Assembly (NCBI GenBank): GCA_001179505.1
Contig: CDMY01000651.1
Coordinates: 1 to 36,544 of the forward strand
Length of the DNA: 36,544 bases
Source of the DNA: Vitrella brassicaformis
Taxonomy: Eukaryota > Sar > Vitrellaceae
Direction of reading: 5' to 3'
Part shown: positions 1-10,819 of the stretch, one piece after another
Layout of the letters: every line of letters starts with the position of its first letter
Numbering within the stretch: the first letter of the stretch is position 1
Program-made: the position numbers and the translations under genes
Notes under the pieces: generated by a model
Told to the model about the DNA's origin: nothing
Databases searched by the model: none
What the model saw: the letters and a program-made list of their open reading frames with translations, nothing else

Positions 1-922
1 GCAAAAGTGGAAAAGGTGACCGGCCGCTTTTCGATATTCTTGAATCCAGGCCGATGAGAAGATGCAGTCACTGCAATCGTCCCCGCACTCGTTCATAAGA
101 TACTTTCTACTCGCTCGCCCCCATTTGTAAGGATGAGAGCTCCTTTTTTCTCCTCCTCGAGAATGCTGATCTGAAGCAGGTGATGAGCAAACCTGAGCCT
201 GCTGCTACGTTGCTCGTCCCTACCAAGGATGTGGAGCGTGCGTGGGTTCCCGTTGATTGGTTGGTTAGTGTGTTTAACGAGACTCGTGTCTGTAACCCCG
301 GAGGGATCCTCTTGTCTCACGCACTAAACTAGCAGCATGTACATGCAAAGCATGCACACGGCCTGTCTACCCCTCCCTACACTGGCAGCGGCGGACAGAC
401 AGATGGCAACAGAGAGCACTGGCTGCCTTGTAGAGCGTTGACAAACACCGATTCCGGGTACATACACAAGAACGGGCGCTGTGGCCCAGCAAGAGCCATG
501 GCAAGTGTACAGAAGCCAGAAGGGGGAAGTAGAAAAATGAGCGCCCTCTGAGCCACCAAAGCAACAATCAGCCAATCACATGAGTACACCACCATATACG
601 TGTTCGTTAACGGGCACCGAGGCCCCGGCCCCTGAGGGCAGATGGTGTGTCCAATCAATGCGTTGCGTGTCCATGTGAAAGACATGGACTAGGCCAGTGG
701 TCACCTAGGGCATTACCGTGAAACCGTTCCCACTGACGCGATCAAAGCACTCAGCAATGAAGCCCTCATCAGCCTCGCCGACGACACTGGGGTATGCAGG
801 TGTAGGCTGACACGCAACGCGACATGATTGGTGTGTCGTCATGAGTATGGTGATCAGCTTCTTGAGGGCTTCTTGCGGCTCACATCGTAGAGGGGGAGAT
901 CTCATCAGATGCCATCTCGAAG
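1..922. other. left edge, no confident gene
   Basis: I see no gene I can support here. Short open frames exist on both strands. The most protein-like is a minus-strand frame at 705-932 ending in a TAG at 705, with residues such as ADEGFIAECF, which could be the last exon of an unseen gene. A 24-base stretch at 273-296 recurs with three mismatches at 26726-26749, immediately before a long direct repeat. Confidence 0.3.
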
Positions 923-1720
923 ATGAAGGCACTGCCGACTCTCGGAGGATGGGAAGTCACTGTGGAAGAAGCTGAGGACATCAAAGGGGAGGTCACTTTG
1001 GGAGATTCTGCCGCATTCAGTGAGAAGGACATCAGAGCGACGAATAGCATTGTTCATGTACTTGGTGCAGTAATTCTCTTTCTCACTGGACAAGAGCTGA
1101 AGGACAAGGCTACAGAGCCGTCGACCAAGAAGCTGATGGAACCGGATGACGGCATGGTATCCATCGCGACCGACCCATTGCAACCTGTCGATGATGACCT
1201 TGGATTGCCTACTGATGACGACATAGCGGTCACTCTCAGCACAGAAGAGGATGAAAAGCGTCTTCCTCTCCATTCAAGGGGACGCTCGCTGAGTTCATAG
1301 AGAAGGAGGACGACTTGTTCATATTCAATAGCGCGGTGGTCAAGACAAAGACGCGACCAGCATTTGCTGACACGAAGCATGGTCCCTACACTCTCTTTTG
1401 CGCCCGCTGACGCGCCTTCAAGAACCTCAAATCAGATGAGCTGCAATATCTTGGAGAGCATCTCGGAGAGCATCCCGCTGCCCTGACGAAAGTGAGCGAA
1501 ACGAAAGACGCAGTGAGCGTCAGTCAAGACATCGCTGCTTGTCTATGTTGTGTCATGTAGTGGTCATGTAGTGAACAGCAAGCTGTCCCCCAATAACGTT
1601 AAATCGAAAGAGGAGCTCAAATCAGCTTCTAGCGATACGGTGATTGTAACCAAGACTGAGGAGGAAACCTCATTGCGGACGACCGAGTCAAAGTGGGACA
1701 AAGAGTTGCGTGCATGCACG
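923..1720 (+). pseudogene. decayed or error-broken gene of unknown function
   Basis: The frame opens at ATG 923 and runs 125 codons with strong purine-N-pyrimidine codon bias and an acidic tail rich in Asp and Glu. It stops at a TAG (1298-1300), but the reading continues convincingly in another frame from about 1264 (residues FKGTLAEFIEKEDD). Moving between the frames needs one extra base, so a base seems to be missing near 1264-1273. The second frame meets a TGA near 1408 and then continues with coding-like sequence (FKNLKSDELQYLGEH) to about 1560. A further Lys/Glu/Ser-rich stretch runs to about 1720, where the minisatellite begins. I recognise no domain. It is either a pseudogene or a real gene with base errors; the plus strand is favoured by codon bias, though minus-strand frames also exist. 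Confidence 0.35.
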
Positions 1721-1737
1721 CGTGGATTTGCAGTCGG

Positions 1738-2243
1738 TACATATGATGAATGTCTGTGTGCGCACACCTGCGCATGCATGTTTGGAGTTGGAGTGTGCGG
1801 GTATGATGAATGTCTGTGAATGTCTGTGTGCGCACACCTGCGCATGCACGTGTCGACTAGGAGTGTGTGTACATGATGAATATCTACGTGCACACAACTG
1901 CGCATGCACGTGACTCGGAGTTTGTGTATATAATGAACGTGTGTGTGTGCACCCCTGCGCATACACGTGTCGACTCGGAATGTGTGTACACAAAGTGTGT
2001 GTACATAATGAATGTCTGTATGCGCACATCTGCGCATGCACGTGTCGACTTGGAGTGTGTGCATATGATGAATATCTGTGTGCAGACAGCTGCGCCGACT
2101 TGGAGTGTGTGCATAGGATGAATGTTTGTGTGCGCACACCCACGCATGCACGTGTGGGCTTGGAGTGTGTGTATGTGATGAATGTCTCTGTGCGCACCCC
2201 TGCGCATGCACATATAATGAATGTCTGTGTGCGCACACCATAC
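1738..2243. repeat. 60-bp minisatellite, array 1
   Basis: About eight or nine degenerate head-to-tail copies of a unit near 60 bp. The unit core contains TGTGTGCGCACACCTGCGC followed by ATGCACGTGTCGACTTGGAG and a GTGTGTATATGATGAATGTC-like end. Some units are shortened, for example near 2000-2020 and 2210-2240. The same family forms the arrays at 15.7-20.6 kb. The array ends about 140 bp downstream of the ankyrin gene's 3' end. Confidence 0.9.
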
Positions 2244-2380
2244 ACAACACAACACACAGATGACAACGCATCTGCCTCGCCCCTTCTTCCCCCCTCCCTC
2301 TCTTCCCTGTCCCATCTTACCTGTGTCAGGTCGGCACGAGCTGGTTGCCCCACACGGCCCGCCAGTGGCTGTGCTGCAGC

Positions 2381-4814
2381 TCATCGTGTCCCAGTAGCTC
2401 TTGCTGTAGTAGAGGGAGGGGGGAGCGGGGAACGCAGGGTGACGGTGCTCCAACATCCTTGCCTCGGACCAACACGGCGAAATCCCACGGCGTCTTGCCC
2501 TGTTGTCATGACATGAGATGAGATGAGATGAGCACTCAACCCATCGATGATGTGAATGTCTGTGTGCACTCACGTCGTTGTTTTTGATGTCCAGCAGAGC
2601 ACCGCCGCCCCACTCGAGCCTTTGAGAATGGCACAGAGAGACAGAGAGTGTGTAAGATGTTCGCATCAGTCATTCATCAGTGTCGCCCACAGCTGAGACA
2701 CAGCGACAGATTGGCCCCTGTCCGCAGCCACATGGAGTGCCGTCATGCCGTGCTGTGTGTGTCATGCACACAAAGAAAGGCAATCAAACATGTCAGAGTT
2801 ACGTTCATTGTCTCCCGGCCTTCTGTGTGACCTGGTCCTTTTGTGTGAGGCAGCCCTTCCCGCCTTTGGCATACAGTGCCCTCAGCACATCCACATGACC
2901 ACCCGAGGCAGCAAATATGAATGGTGTGGTACCGAACTACAATCATGACACACAAAATCAATCGACACACTGAGGCGTCAGAGACATGTGTGTGTGCTCT
3001 CTTACCTTGCTGCGTGCATCGAGCAGTTTGGGATCCCACTTCAGCAGCTGATTAACGACCGCAAGATGGCCATTCCAGGCAGCGAAGTGCATTGCAGTCC
3101 AACCAGTATGCATTCCATCACACCCAACACACATCTCCTCATCACCAACTGCAGCACAAGATGATTTGTCTGTGATAGTACGTCGTTTGTTTGCTGCAGT
3201 ACGTCAGGTTTGCTCTCATACATGACCGACATGACGCCTACGTGACCCTGACGGGCAGCCATGATGGATTGGAAGAGCTGTTGGTGCGTGTGTATGGCCT
3301 CCATCCAGCTGGCGGTGAACAGGTGCGGCTCCTTGATGTGCTGCAGGTCGTCGGGGCCGCCCTGCTGCACAGGCAGCATCAGACGCATGAACCGCTCGCG
3401 GAGAGGGCCCGTCGACACAGACAACGCAGACAGGCCTGAGCGCACAGCACAACACCCAGCTCTCTTTGTATGTATGGATGACGCTATTTGACCTTCTTTC
3501 GGTCCTGGTCGCGATGGCTCGACGGCCAGCTGCTGCTCCCTCTCCCTTCTGTCCTCCGCAGGAGGGCTGTATGGCTGCTGGGGCATCGTTCCACGCTGCA
3601 TTGGGGAGGTGGCCTGGTCCACGGCGCCTTCAGTGGCCCTTCACTCGGCCACCGGGAGCTCGTCCTTCTGCCTCAGATGACCTGCATTCATAGAGACGTG
3701 TAGCACATCCATTCTCTCATACACGGATGCTCACTTTTGATTTGGTCTCTTATGAGTGGCGTCGCGGCCATTTGCAGAGGGCTCTTGCGGCTGACAGTGT
3801 TCTGAATGTGCGGGTCAGCTCCATTCCTCAACAGCAGGGGGACAACCTTCGACTGACCATCCTGTGGGCAAAAGAGAAGGCGTCACTGAATGCCCCTCAT
3901 TGCTCACCTTCTATACCTCGCATGCGTAATGGAGAGGGGTGCGGCCGTACAGGTCGCGAGCGTTGACATCAGCTCCCTTGGCGAGCAGCAGCTTGGTGAT
4001 GTCCTGCCCGCTCCAGTGACGGCTCAACACAGCGTAGTACAGACCGGTGCGCTCATGCTGCACGGCACAGCAAAGGCAGCTGCGGCGTTGCTCGTTGTGT
4101 CTGTCGTGTCTCGTCACCTTGTCGGTGGCATGGATGAGCGATGGCTTCGAGTGCAGAAGAATGGAAACGACGTTGCGATTCTCCGAATAGCAACCCAGAT
4201 GAAACGGCGTGCGACCAAGCTGCAACGACGCAAAGCCGTAAGAGCCACATCATGTGGCGTATTCTTGTCCACGCGTACCCAGCCCATCGCGGGCCTCCAG
4301 GTTCGCCCCAGCGTGTAACAAACACTCCACAGCTTTCTCGTGCCCATACTCACACGCCTATCAGACACAATGCCGGTCGGGTGCCTGTCTGTCGGTCGCT
4401 CGGTCGGTCGGTCTATTTGTCCGTGTGCCTCTTCAGCCCTACCAAGTGCAGCGGCGTCCTCCCGATTCGCTCTCTGGCTTCGATGGCGGCCCCGAGGGTG
4501 ATGAACAAGTGCACCAGAACTGCAAACCCCCCTTGACAGCCAAGTGCAGACACGTCTTGAGCGTCTGACAGACACAGCGGCACACAAGCCATGCACCTCT
4601 CCCTCACCAAACGTGATTGACGCATCCCCCTCCCTGTATTGACTTGATCAGTAGCCTGCATGTAGGGCGTGGGATCCTCTCTCTCGAGGCACCGCTGCAC
4701 AGCATCATACTGGCAAGTGGTGACGGAGTGGAAGAAGTCGTTGAAGGCGTTGGGCGAGGGCGGGGGACCGCTGCCATGATGGGTAGATGGGCGAGTGAAG
4801 CGGTTGTCCATCAT
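2381..4814 (-). CDS. ankyrin-repeat protein, 13 exons
   Basis: The product is a protein of about 520 residues made largely of ankyrin repeats, which mediate protein-protein contacts; no catalytic domain is visible. Exons from 5' to 3' on the minus strand: 4814-4644, 4564-4443, 4357-4279, 4219-4118, 4057-3917, 3861-3735, 3627-3493, 3435-3203, about 3134-3006, 2936-2832, 2752-2691, 2619-2574, 2509-2381. Most junctions are GT-AG and phase-consistent. Typical repeat cores are seen in order: RTPLHL, RTPFHLG, GADVNARDLYGRTPLHYA, GWTAMHFAAWNGH, TTPFIFAASGGHVDV, MTALHVAADRG, GKTPWDFA. Start is the first of two adjacent ATGs. Two joins are imperfect: exon 2 is one base short, with the ankyrin frame changing at a six-C run (4527-4532), and exons 3 and 4 do not match in phase. 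A product ending at TGA 3641-3643 is possible through an alternative acceptor. TGA ends the long form at 2381-2383. Confidence 0.75.
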
Positions 4815-5167
4815 CTGACCACACAACAGACGAAGCGTTGTCAAGACCTGTCAGTGGACCTTTCTGGTGTGCCTCTTGCCTTTGTCTTTGGGGACTCCGA
4901 GGAGCAGGGTGGGGGCTCGATGGGGGCCAGTCTGCATGCAAGATGGGGAGAGAACTTACTGAAGGACATCAAAACGAAGATCCCACGGCTTCCCAAGTTG
5001 GTGACGGCGTTGGCTCGCGAGCTCCTGCCTACAACTCTTAATCTGCAATGATTCCAAGTGGGCCCATGACGAGCACCATCTGACTCAAGTGGAGGGGACC
5101 TGACACGGCGGGCGGCACTGCTTCCTATCCCCTATTGTCTGGCTGGGCGACGCGGTACAGCAGCACC
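4815..5167. other. short intergenic region
   Basis: This gap separates two divergent genes, so both promoters should lie here. On the minus strand a fragment near 4965-5010 reads NLGKPWDLRFDVLQ, faintly like the GKTPWDFA ankyrin core of the neighbouring gene. It could be a remnant repeat, but no full repeat or splice-supported exon can be built. I see no clear TATA box. Confidence 0.3.
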
Positions 5168-7171
5168 ATGCAATCTGATGCAAAGCCCCAGGCGCCAAAC
5201 GTTGAATGCAGCCACCATGATGAATGGCAGGAGAAGATGGATGAGCGTCTCTGTCGGCTGGAGCTTAAGGTGGACTTCACCATGGACCTGGCGCGTAGTG
5301 CGAGTATGTGTGTGCGTGGTGGGCGGCGCCGCTGGAAGATACGCCAGGCGGGCGCTGAGGATGGTGCTGGCATGTTTGTCGCATGATTGAGGGTTGGTCG
5401 CCGTTGCGCTATGAGTTAACGTATGTCACACGCCTGATGAGGACAAAACAGATGCGTTTGTGCCGACTTCACCATGGACGCTCTCATCAAGTCGTTCAGA
5501 GAACATCTGTCTCGCACCGATTGTCACATGGCGGAGAACAAACACGCCACTGAGAGCCTGAAGGAAGCGATGATCAAGAAGGTCAAGGAAGTCCGGGCGG
5601 AGATTGCTGGCGTGAAAGAGTCGCTGGGTGGGGTCCAGACTGTGCAAGAGAGGCATGGCAATCAGCTAAAAGGGGGTAGGAAGATTCAGGAGGAGCTGAA
5701 AGCCGAGGTCAGAGGGTTGAAGGCGCTCGTCGAGGAAGTCTCCTCAAAGCAATCTGCAGAAGAGGATTCTTGCAGAAGAGCTTCTCCGCCTCCTGTGCCT
5801 CCTCTCTCCATCTCCGCCATCGGCGAGCGCACAAGGCAAGACGGGAAAGGGTCAGTCAGCACAGACACGGAGAGACACACCGGCAGTGTCCAAGGCATTA
5901 AGCAACACATGACTGTGTCTCCCTTGTTAATCCATCACTTCCGAAGCGCCTCCCTTCCCCTCCCTGCCCCCCGTCTGCCCCTCCCTGGCCCGCGCACACA
6001 TGACGCAGACCCACTCATCCAAGGTCAACACATCGTCCCGAACAACATCGTCGATATTGGTCGAGACCCCCTCAGCAGACGTCACGCGGCGGTTCTCTCA
6101 GCAGCACGTGCTCCACACTGTGCACAGGAAGGGCCACGACCACCGCGCGGCCACCCTCCCACCCACATTCGCCGAGGCATTCCACGGCTCCGCACACTCA
6201 CTTGCAGACAGCCCACATGTACGCCACACCACCCCCACCAGACTCACACACATTCATCTGTCTCCCTTTTCCTTCTGTGGTCAGTTTGGCACGCGTCATG
6301 TTGGTGCTGAGGAGCAGCAGACGAATGCAGGGACGGCAGACAGTCCGATGGACCATCAGTCTGAGGAGGGGAGGAACGCTGCCGGGCCAGTATCGCCCGA
6401 AAACTACGAGCATGAGGAGGCCGGTGATGAGCCGTATAGCACCGAGGACGTGGAGCTGTTGCTCAAGTGCTACATGCACGAGTCGGAGCTCCTCGACCAC
6501 AACATCAGCCTGCTCGACGAGGTGGGTGCAGACGCACAGCCCATCGCATGTATGTGGTGTTTGTTTGTATGTCTGTGTATGTGTGGGCGACTGTGCAGAC
6601 GCTGGATGACGTGCTACAGCTGATGAATCTCCACCTGGGTGAGTGAAAGAGACAGAGAGCAAGCTAACCAACCGACATCGACGCGTCTCCATTCATGCGT
6701 GTGTATGATGTTGTGTGGTGTTGTGTGGTGTGGTCGATCAGCCACCGTGCGTAATAGAGTGCTCAAGCTTGACCTGGGTACAACAGCAAACGGACACAAG
6801 ACACGCAGATGGAAAGAGTGTGCGTGTTGGATGGATTTCTGCAGGTCTGAATGCTGTGGGCGTCGTTGTGGGTTTCGGGGCGTGTGTCAGCGGCCTATTC
6901 GGGATGAACCTCAGGTCAGCATCTTCCCACTGCACACGATTGAAGCGTCTCTCTATGCCCGTCCTGGCTCTGTGTGTCGTGTGCAGGAGTGGCCTTGAGG
7001 ACAGCTTCACCGCGTTTTATGCTGTGTTTGTGTTCTGCATGGTGTCCTGCATCCTCACGGCGATCGCCGTCGGTATGCCGACACACTCATACGGACATCA
7101 ATCACAGCACACGCGTCTGTCTGTCTGTCTGTCTGATAGGATTTTTCTTCAAGAGGGCACTCACGCTGTAG
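5168..7171 (+). CDS. CorA/Mrs2-type magnesium transporter
   Basis: A multi-exon gene for a two-transmembrane magnesium channel of the CorA/Mrs2/Alr1 family, which forms a pentamer with a long helical stalk. The 3' exons are firm and phase-consistent: 6285-6521, 6599-6638, 6742-6777, 6845-6914, 6987-7072, 7140-7171. They give the stalk helix (VELLLKCYMHESELLDHNIS, then LDDVLQLMNLHL and TVRNRVLKLDL), TM1 ending in the hallmark GMN triplet (SGLFGMNLR), and TM2 (AFYAVFVFCMVSCILTAIAV) with a basic tail FFFKRALTL before TAG. Upstream, 5474-5760 encodes a Lys/Glu-rich coiled coil beginning MDALIKSF, and 5168-5303 a short exon beginning MQSDAK; both contain a DFTMD motif. The exon structure between 5760 and 6218 and the start are uncertain. 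The usual N-terminal alpha/beta domain is not recognisable, so it may be divergent. Which membrane it sits in cannot be told. Confidence 0.8.
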
Positions 7172-7946
7172 CCAGGCATCACATGAGTGATTGGTGAATG
7201 TGTGTAAGTAAGAAACTGTTGTGTGCGGGAGGGGTGGGCTCGAGCTGTAGAGGATTTTCATTGTACATGTATCGAGACGCTAGTGCTGGACTCGTGAACC
7301 ATACACTGCAATGGCTTTCTCTTCGCCTCTTTCGAATTGCACGTCTGAAAGCCTTCGCGTGAAAGCCCAGGGAGGCAGATCTGCAGACGTTGGAACCTTA
7401 GGACAGACTTTAAATTTCCGTGCACCCGATTACCCTTTGCGCATTTTTCGCCGCAGAATGCAGGCAATAAGGGCCGGCAGCTGCAGGGGCTTCACCAGTG
7501 ACCGTGCAAGAGCCATCCTGCGCCTCATCCTCTGAATTCAACGATCCCACACATCCATCGTTCCTCCCGCGGTCCCCCGCCCTCATCCAGCGCAAAAGCA
7601 CAACAATGGACCGTTCCATCCTCATCGGCAGCTGCCCAGCTCGCTCAAGTACCTCCACATATCGGGTGTGAGGGCATCTCGGTCCATTTGCATCGCTGGA
7701 TCGGGCGGGCGAGGGTGAGGTGAGAGGTGTCGCCAACGCTTTGCAGAAGCCATCGCCGTGGTTTGAGGACAAATCGATAGGCTGATGGCTCTCCTACGCC
7801 GGAAGGGAGGCTCTCGAGGAACATTTGCAATGACAAAACATGTATATCACGCATACACGTATGTGTATTCGTATGTGTTTGTGTGGTGCAGTTTTACCAG
7901 CTTATCCGTTGACTGAGGAATCTTCTCTTCTCATCTGTCGATTGAG
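7172..7946. other. intergenic region, no gene seen
   Basis: Open frames here (for example 7311-7535 plus and 7410-7772 minus) lack recognisable domains, splice context or codon bias, and I do not support any as a gene. The right end should hold the promoter of the carboxypeptidase gene. Confidence 0.4.
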
Positions 7947-9619
7947 ATGAGGGGTGGTCTGCTGCGGCTGTCGCTCATCTGCCTCTGCCTCTGTGTGGCG
8001 GCCGCCTAAGGCAGCAGTGCCACAGACGTCAAAACGGTGTTGCTGCAGGACTTTGACTTCCACCACACGACCGACCAGATTCACCACCGGCTCAAGCAGC
8101 TGAGCCAATCATGCCCAGACCTCACATTGGTTTGTCTTTGTCTGGCCGACAAAGAGAGAAAGGGGCAGGCAAACATGCATCAATGTGCTTTGTTCGTGTT
8201 TGTGCTTTGGCTCATGCAGTCTGAGCGTCGCAACGGTTCAGCGTCGATTGACGTGGTCACCATTCGCAGCAAAGGCGTCGAGCCGATCGATCGCGTCTTC
8301 ATGCTCTTCGGCGAACATGCCAGAGAGTGAGTCAGCCAGTGAATGAGCCAGCGGACCACCACAATGGCAGGCAGACACATCACATCAATCGCTCATTTGT
8401 CGCTTCCTGTCTTCGGTTGATCTCTCCCGAGACGGGACTGTACATGATTGAGGCGCTCTGCCAATCGCCGGCCGTCCAAGACAAGAAGCTTCTCAAGGAG
8501 GCCAAGTAAAGGCTCCTGCAGACAAAGGACATCCGTGGCGGCCGGCGTGTCTGTGTGTGTCATGTCAGGCACGTGTTGGAGAGCACCATGTTTTCGATAA
8601 TTGTGAATGGTAATCCTCAATCCCGCCGGCGAGTCGAGAACGGCGACTAGTGCGTGAGGGTCAACGAACACGGTGAGGCTGCGACAGTGTATCGTATTCA
8701 CCGATCTGTATCTCCGTGTGTCTGTGTTTGGCGTGTGCAGGAGTCGACTTGAAACACAACTGGGACGACCACTGGACGGTATGAGAGAGGATGGAAAGAA
8801 TGGCTGACCATACAACCTCAACTGTCGCTTTATGTGTCAGCCTGAGTGAAACCTGGGCCTCGACACGAATCCCGGTGCCAAGCCCTTCTCCGAGCCAGAG
8901 ACAGCCATCTTCCTCGACCTCGTCAAAGAAGTCAAGGTGAGAGTGAGGCAGGCTTAGGAGAGACATCATTTGTTCGACTCTGCTCCCTTTCCGCCTCAGA
9001 CGACGACGTTCGTGACAATCCACTCAGGGACGTTCGGCATGTATCAGCCGTGGGCATACGAGCAGAAGGAGGCGCCGAGAAACGCACAACGCATGAGCAA
9101 AATACTCAGGTACGTGTGGGTGACATTCACACAAGAGGCCCTAATCTGTGTCCTGTATGTGCATGTGGCCTGCAGAGCGCTCGACGCGAAGCACTGCACG
9201 TGTCCGTTCGGCGCCGCGGCCGTGCAGGTGGGGTACCCATGCCCGGGCACATCCCTCGACTTCGTCTATGACAAGCTCGACCCACCGGCCAACTACGCGT
9301 TCGCATTCGAAATCTATACATCACCCCCACGCACCGTCGGTCAGCCATCCGGCAGACATGAAGAAACTCCCTTGTTCGCTTATCATGGTTGTTTGGTGTT
9401 GTCAGGTCTGAAAGAGCGATACGAGCTGGTGATGCGAAAGCAGGCAGCAGCCGACGAGCAGGACGCGATGAGCTTCGTTGCTCTGACGACCAGCTGCGCA
9501 AGAAGAAGCACAAGCGGACGGTCAGAGCACAGGTGACGGCCGATGGGCGAGTGCTGCTGGATGAGGGCATCAGCGGCCTGTGGAACTACAACCCTGTAGA
9601 TGGCAGCTCTAGGACGTGA
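7947..9619 (+). pseudogene. M14 zinc carboxypeptidase with three in-frame stops
   Basis: The coding pattern is a secreted M14 metallocarboxypeptidase, which removes C-terminal residues from peptides. Exons 7947-8129, 8220-8326, 8371-8505, 8569-8672, 8741-8778, 8841-8936, 9000-9109, 9176-9339 and 9406 onward all join in phase. A signal peptide (MRGGLLRLSLICLCLC) opens it. Visible landmarks are the zinc motif GEHARE (His, Glu), GVDLKHNW (usually NRNW, so the Arg is replaced), the third zinc His in IHSGTFGMYQPWAY, GTSLDFVYDKL, and the catalytic-Glu region AFAFEIYT. Breaks: TAA at 8007-8009 right after the signal peptide, TAG at 8648-8650 where Tyr would fit, TGA at 8847-8849, and an apparent missing base near 9485. 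After HARE there is either a 14-residue insert (QTHHINRSFVASCL) or a lost AG acceptor just before LISPETG. Three different stop codons argue against code reassignment. Likely a young pseudogene. Confidence 0.75.
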
Positions 9620-9654
9620 GAAATAGGATGGAGCGAGCTGGTGGTGTGAGCGGG

Positions 9655-9972
9655 CTGCAAGGAGAGGGCGAAGTGTTTGGCGATACTGACGTGCAGATCG
9701 TGAGTGGTGCTCGATATATGGGCGGGTTTGTGGGGACCGCAGAAGGCAAGAGGGCCTACGTCACCGAGAGGGTACAGGAGTGGCAGAGGTGTGTCCAACG
9801 GATGGCGGACGCAACGGCCAAGTACCCACAGGCAGCTCACACGGCTCTCACGACGTCCCTGCAGGCCGAGTGGGATTTTCTGATGCGTAGCGCACAGGGA
9901 CGTCATAACTCACACCCCATCCAACTATCGCCCAACTGCCAGCTTTTTGTGATCTCCAGGACAGCTTGCTAG
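9655..9972 (+). mobile_element. reverse-transcriptase C-terminal scrap
   Basis: The frame encodes DVQIVSGARYMGGFVG, then a Lys/Glu/Trp-rich helix, YPQAAHTALTTSLQAEWDFL and a TAG. This pattern (GARYLGGFIG, then YPQAAYAG and LQxEWxFL) is familiar from the part just after the polymerase core in reverse transcriptases of non-LTR or DIRS-like elements common in protists. No catalytic domain is present, so it is a fragment. It follows the end of the broken carboxypeptidase by some 35 bp. Family assignment is from memory of the motif, not a search. Confidence 0.6.
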
Positions 9973-10393
9973 CTCATCTGCGTCTGAGTCTTTGATTGAT
10001 TGCAAATTCGACATCCAAAAGGCCAAAGTTCTTGGTTTCCATACAATTGCGGGCTCAGCAAATTCAATAAATGGTCCCAATGCAGACCTGTGAAAGCGTT
10101 CTCGTTGAGAAGCGACAACGTGTGCGTTGGAGTATTTTGCAAAAGATGAGAATATGGGGTGTGCCCTCGGTTGACATATAGAACGGGCGACGAAGTTCGT
10201 CTAAGCATCCGTGTCAGACAAGCAACAGGAAACACAACCGTGCATAGCCAACGGACAACACTCATTGACTGCAAACAAATGCATGTCACACACTGCAAAC
10301 AAACGTGAGACATGCAGTACCATATACACACACTCACAACATCCAGATCCAGCCAGCCACCTCACAGCCCCGGAGCGGGGCTGGTGTGTGGCC
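9973..10393. other. no gene seen
   Basis: Between the two reverse-transcriptase scraps. Nothing recognisable; the base composition is AT-richer than neighbouring exons and frames are short. Confidence 0.4.
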
Positions 10394-10473
10394 TATACGG
10401 CCCGCAGCTGATGAAGTCCTCGGGAAACGCGCTTATACGGCCCGCAGCTGATGAAGTCCTCGGGAAACGCGCT
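10394..10473. repeat. 40-bp tandem duplication
   Basis: Two perfect adjacent copies (10394-10433 and 10434-10473) of a 40-bp unit starting TATACGGCCCGCAGCTGATG. Because 40 is not a multiple of three, it shifts the reading frame at the 3' end of the minus-strand retroelement fragment. Confidence 0.95.
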
Positions 10474-10819
10474 GGCCCTCCGTGGCCCTCTGGCGGCCGC
10501 AGCACGTTGTGCACGACTCGCCACTTGGAACGTGTTATGCTTCATCAACTCGACGGACAGAAGCTGGCTCCAATGATTGATGATGCTCTCACAGAACGCT
10601 GCGTCCTCGTCAGCGGGAATGGAGGTAGGGCGGGGCTTCCGCTTGGCGAGCATCTTTAGAAAATCCATGGTTTTCTCTCCCCACCTGCCAAATGTCTCTG
10701 CAACGAGCGGCACAAAGCGGAAGCCGGCCGCCTGGGCGGTCGGACCGTACTTGTCGATCTTGCCCTTCTCCGCAAGCTGCGCCGTCTTGCCACCTGATGA
10801 ATATGGGACACTTCTTCAC
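10394..10819 (-). mobile_element. retroelement fragment downstream of RT core
   Basis: On the minus strand, starting after a TGA near 10819, the frame reads GGKTAQLAEKGKIDKYG, then GFRFVPLVAETFGRWG, a Lys-rich stretch, and a Trp/Ser/Arg-containing tail rich in Ala. The VPLVxETFGxWG pattern is what I know from the tail region of the same broad class of protist reverse transcriptases as the plus-strand scrap at 9655-9972, normally C-terminal to it. The two fragments point in opposite directions, so they are either two insertions or a rearranged one. The 40-bp tandem duplication sits at its end. Confidence 0.5.

Noticed and set aside
1564-2271. 235-codon and 260-codon minus-strand frames over array 1
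   Set aside because: Cys/His-rich repetitive translation of the minisatellite with no conserved domain; length follows from the repeat period.
8007-8849. Reassigned stop codon in the nuclear code
   Set aside because: All three stop codons occur in the same gene, and other genes here end normally with TAG, TGA and TAA.
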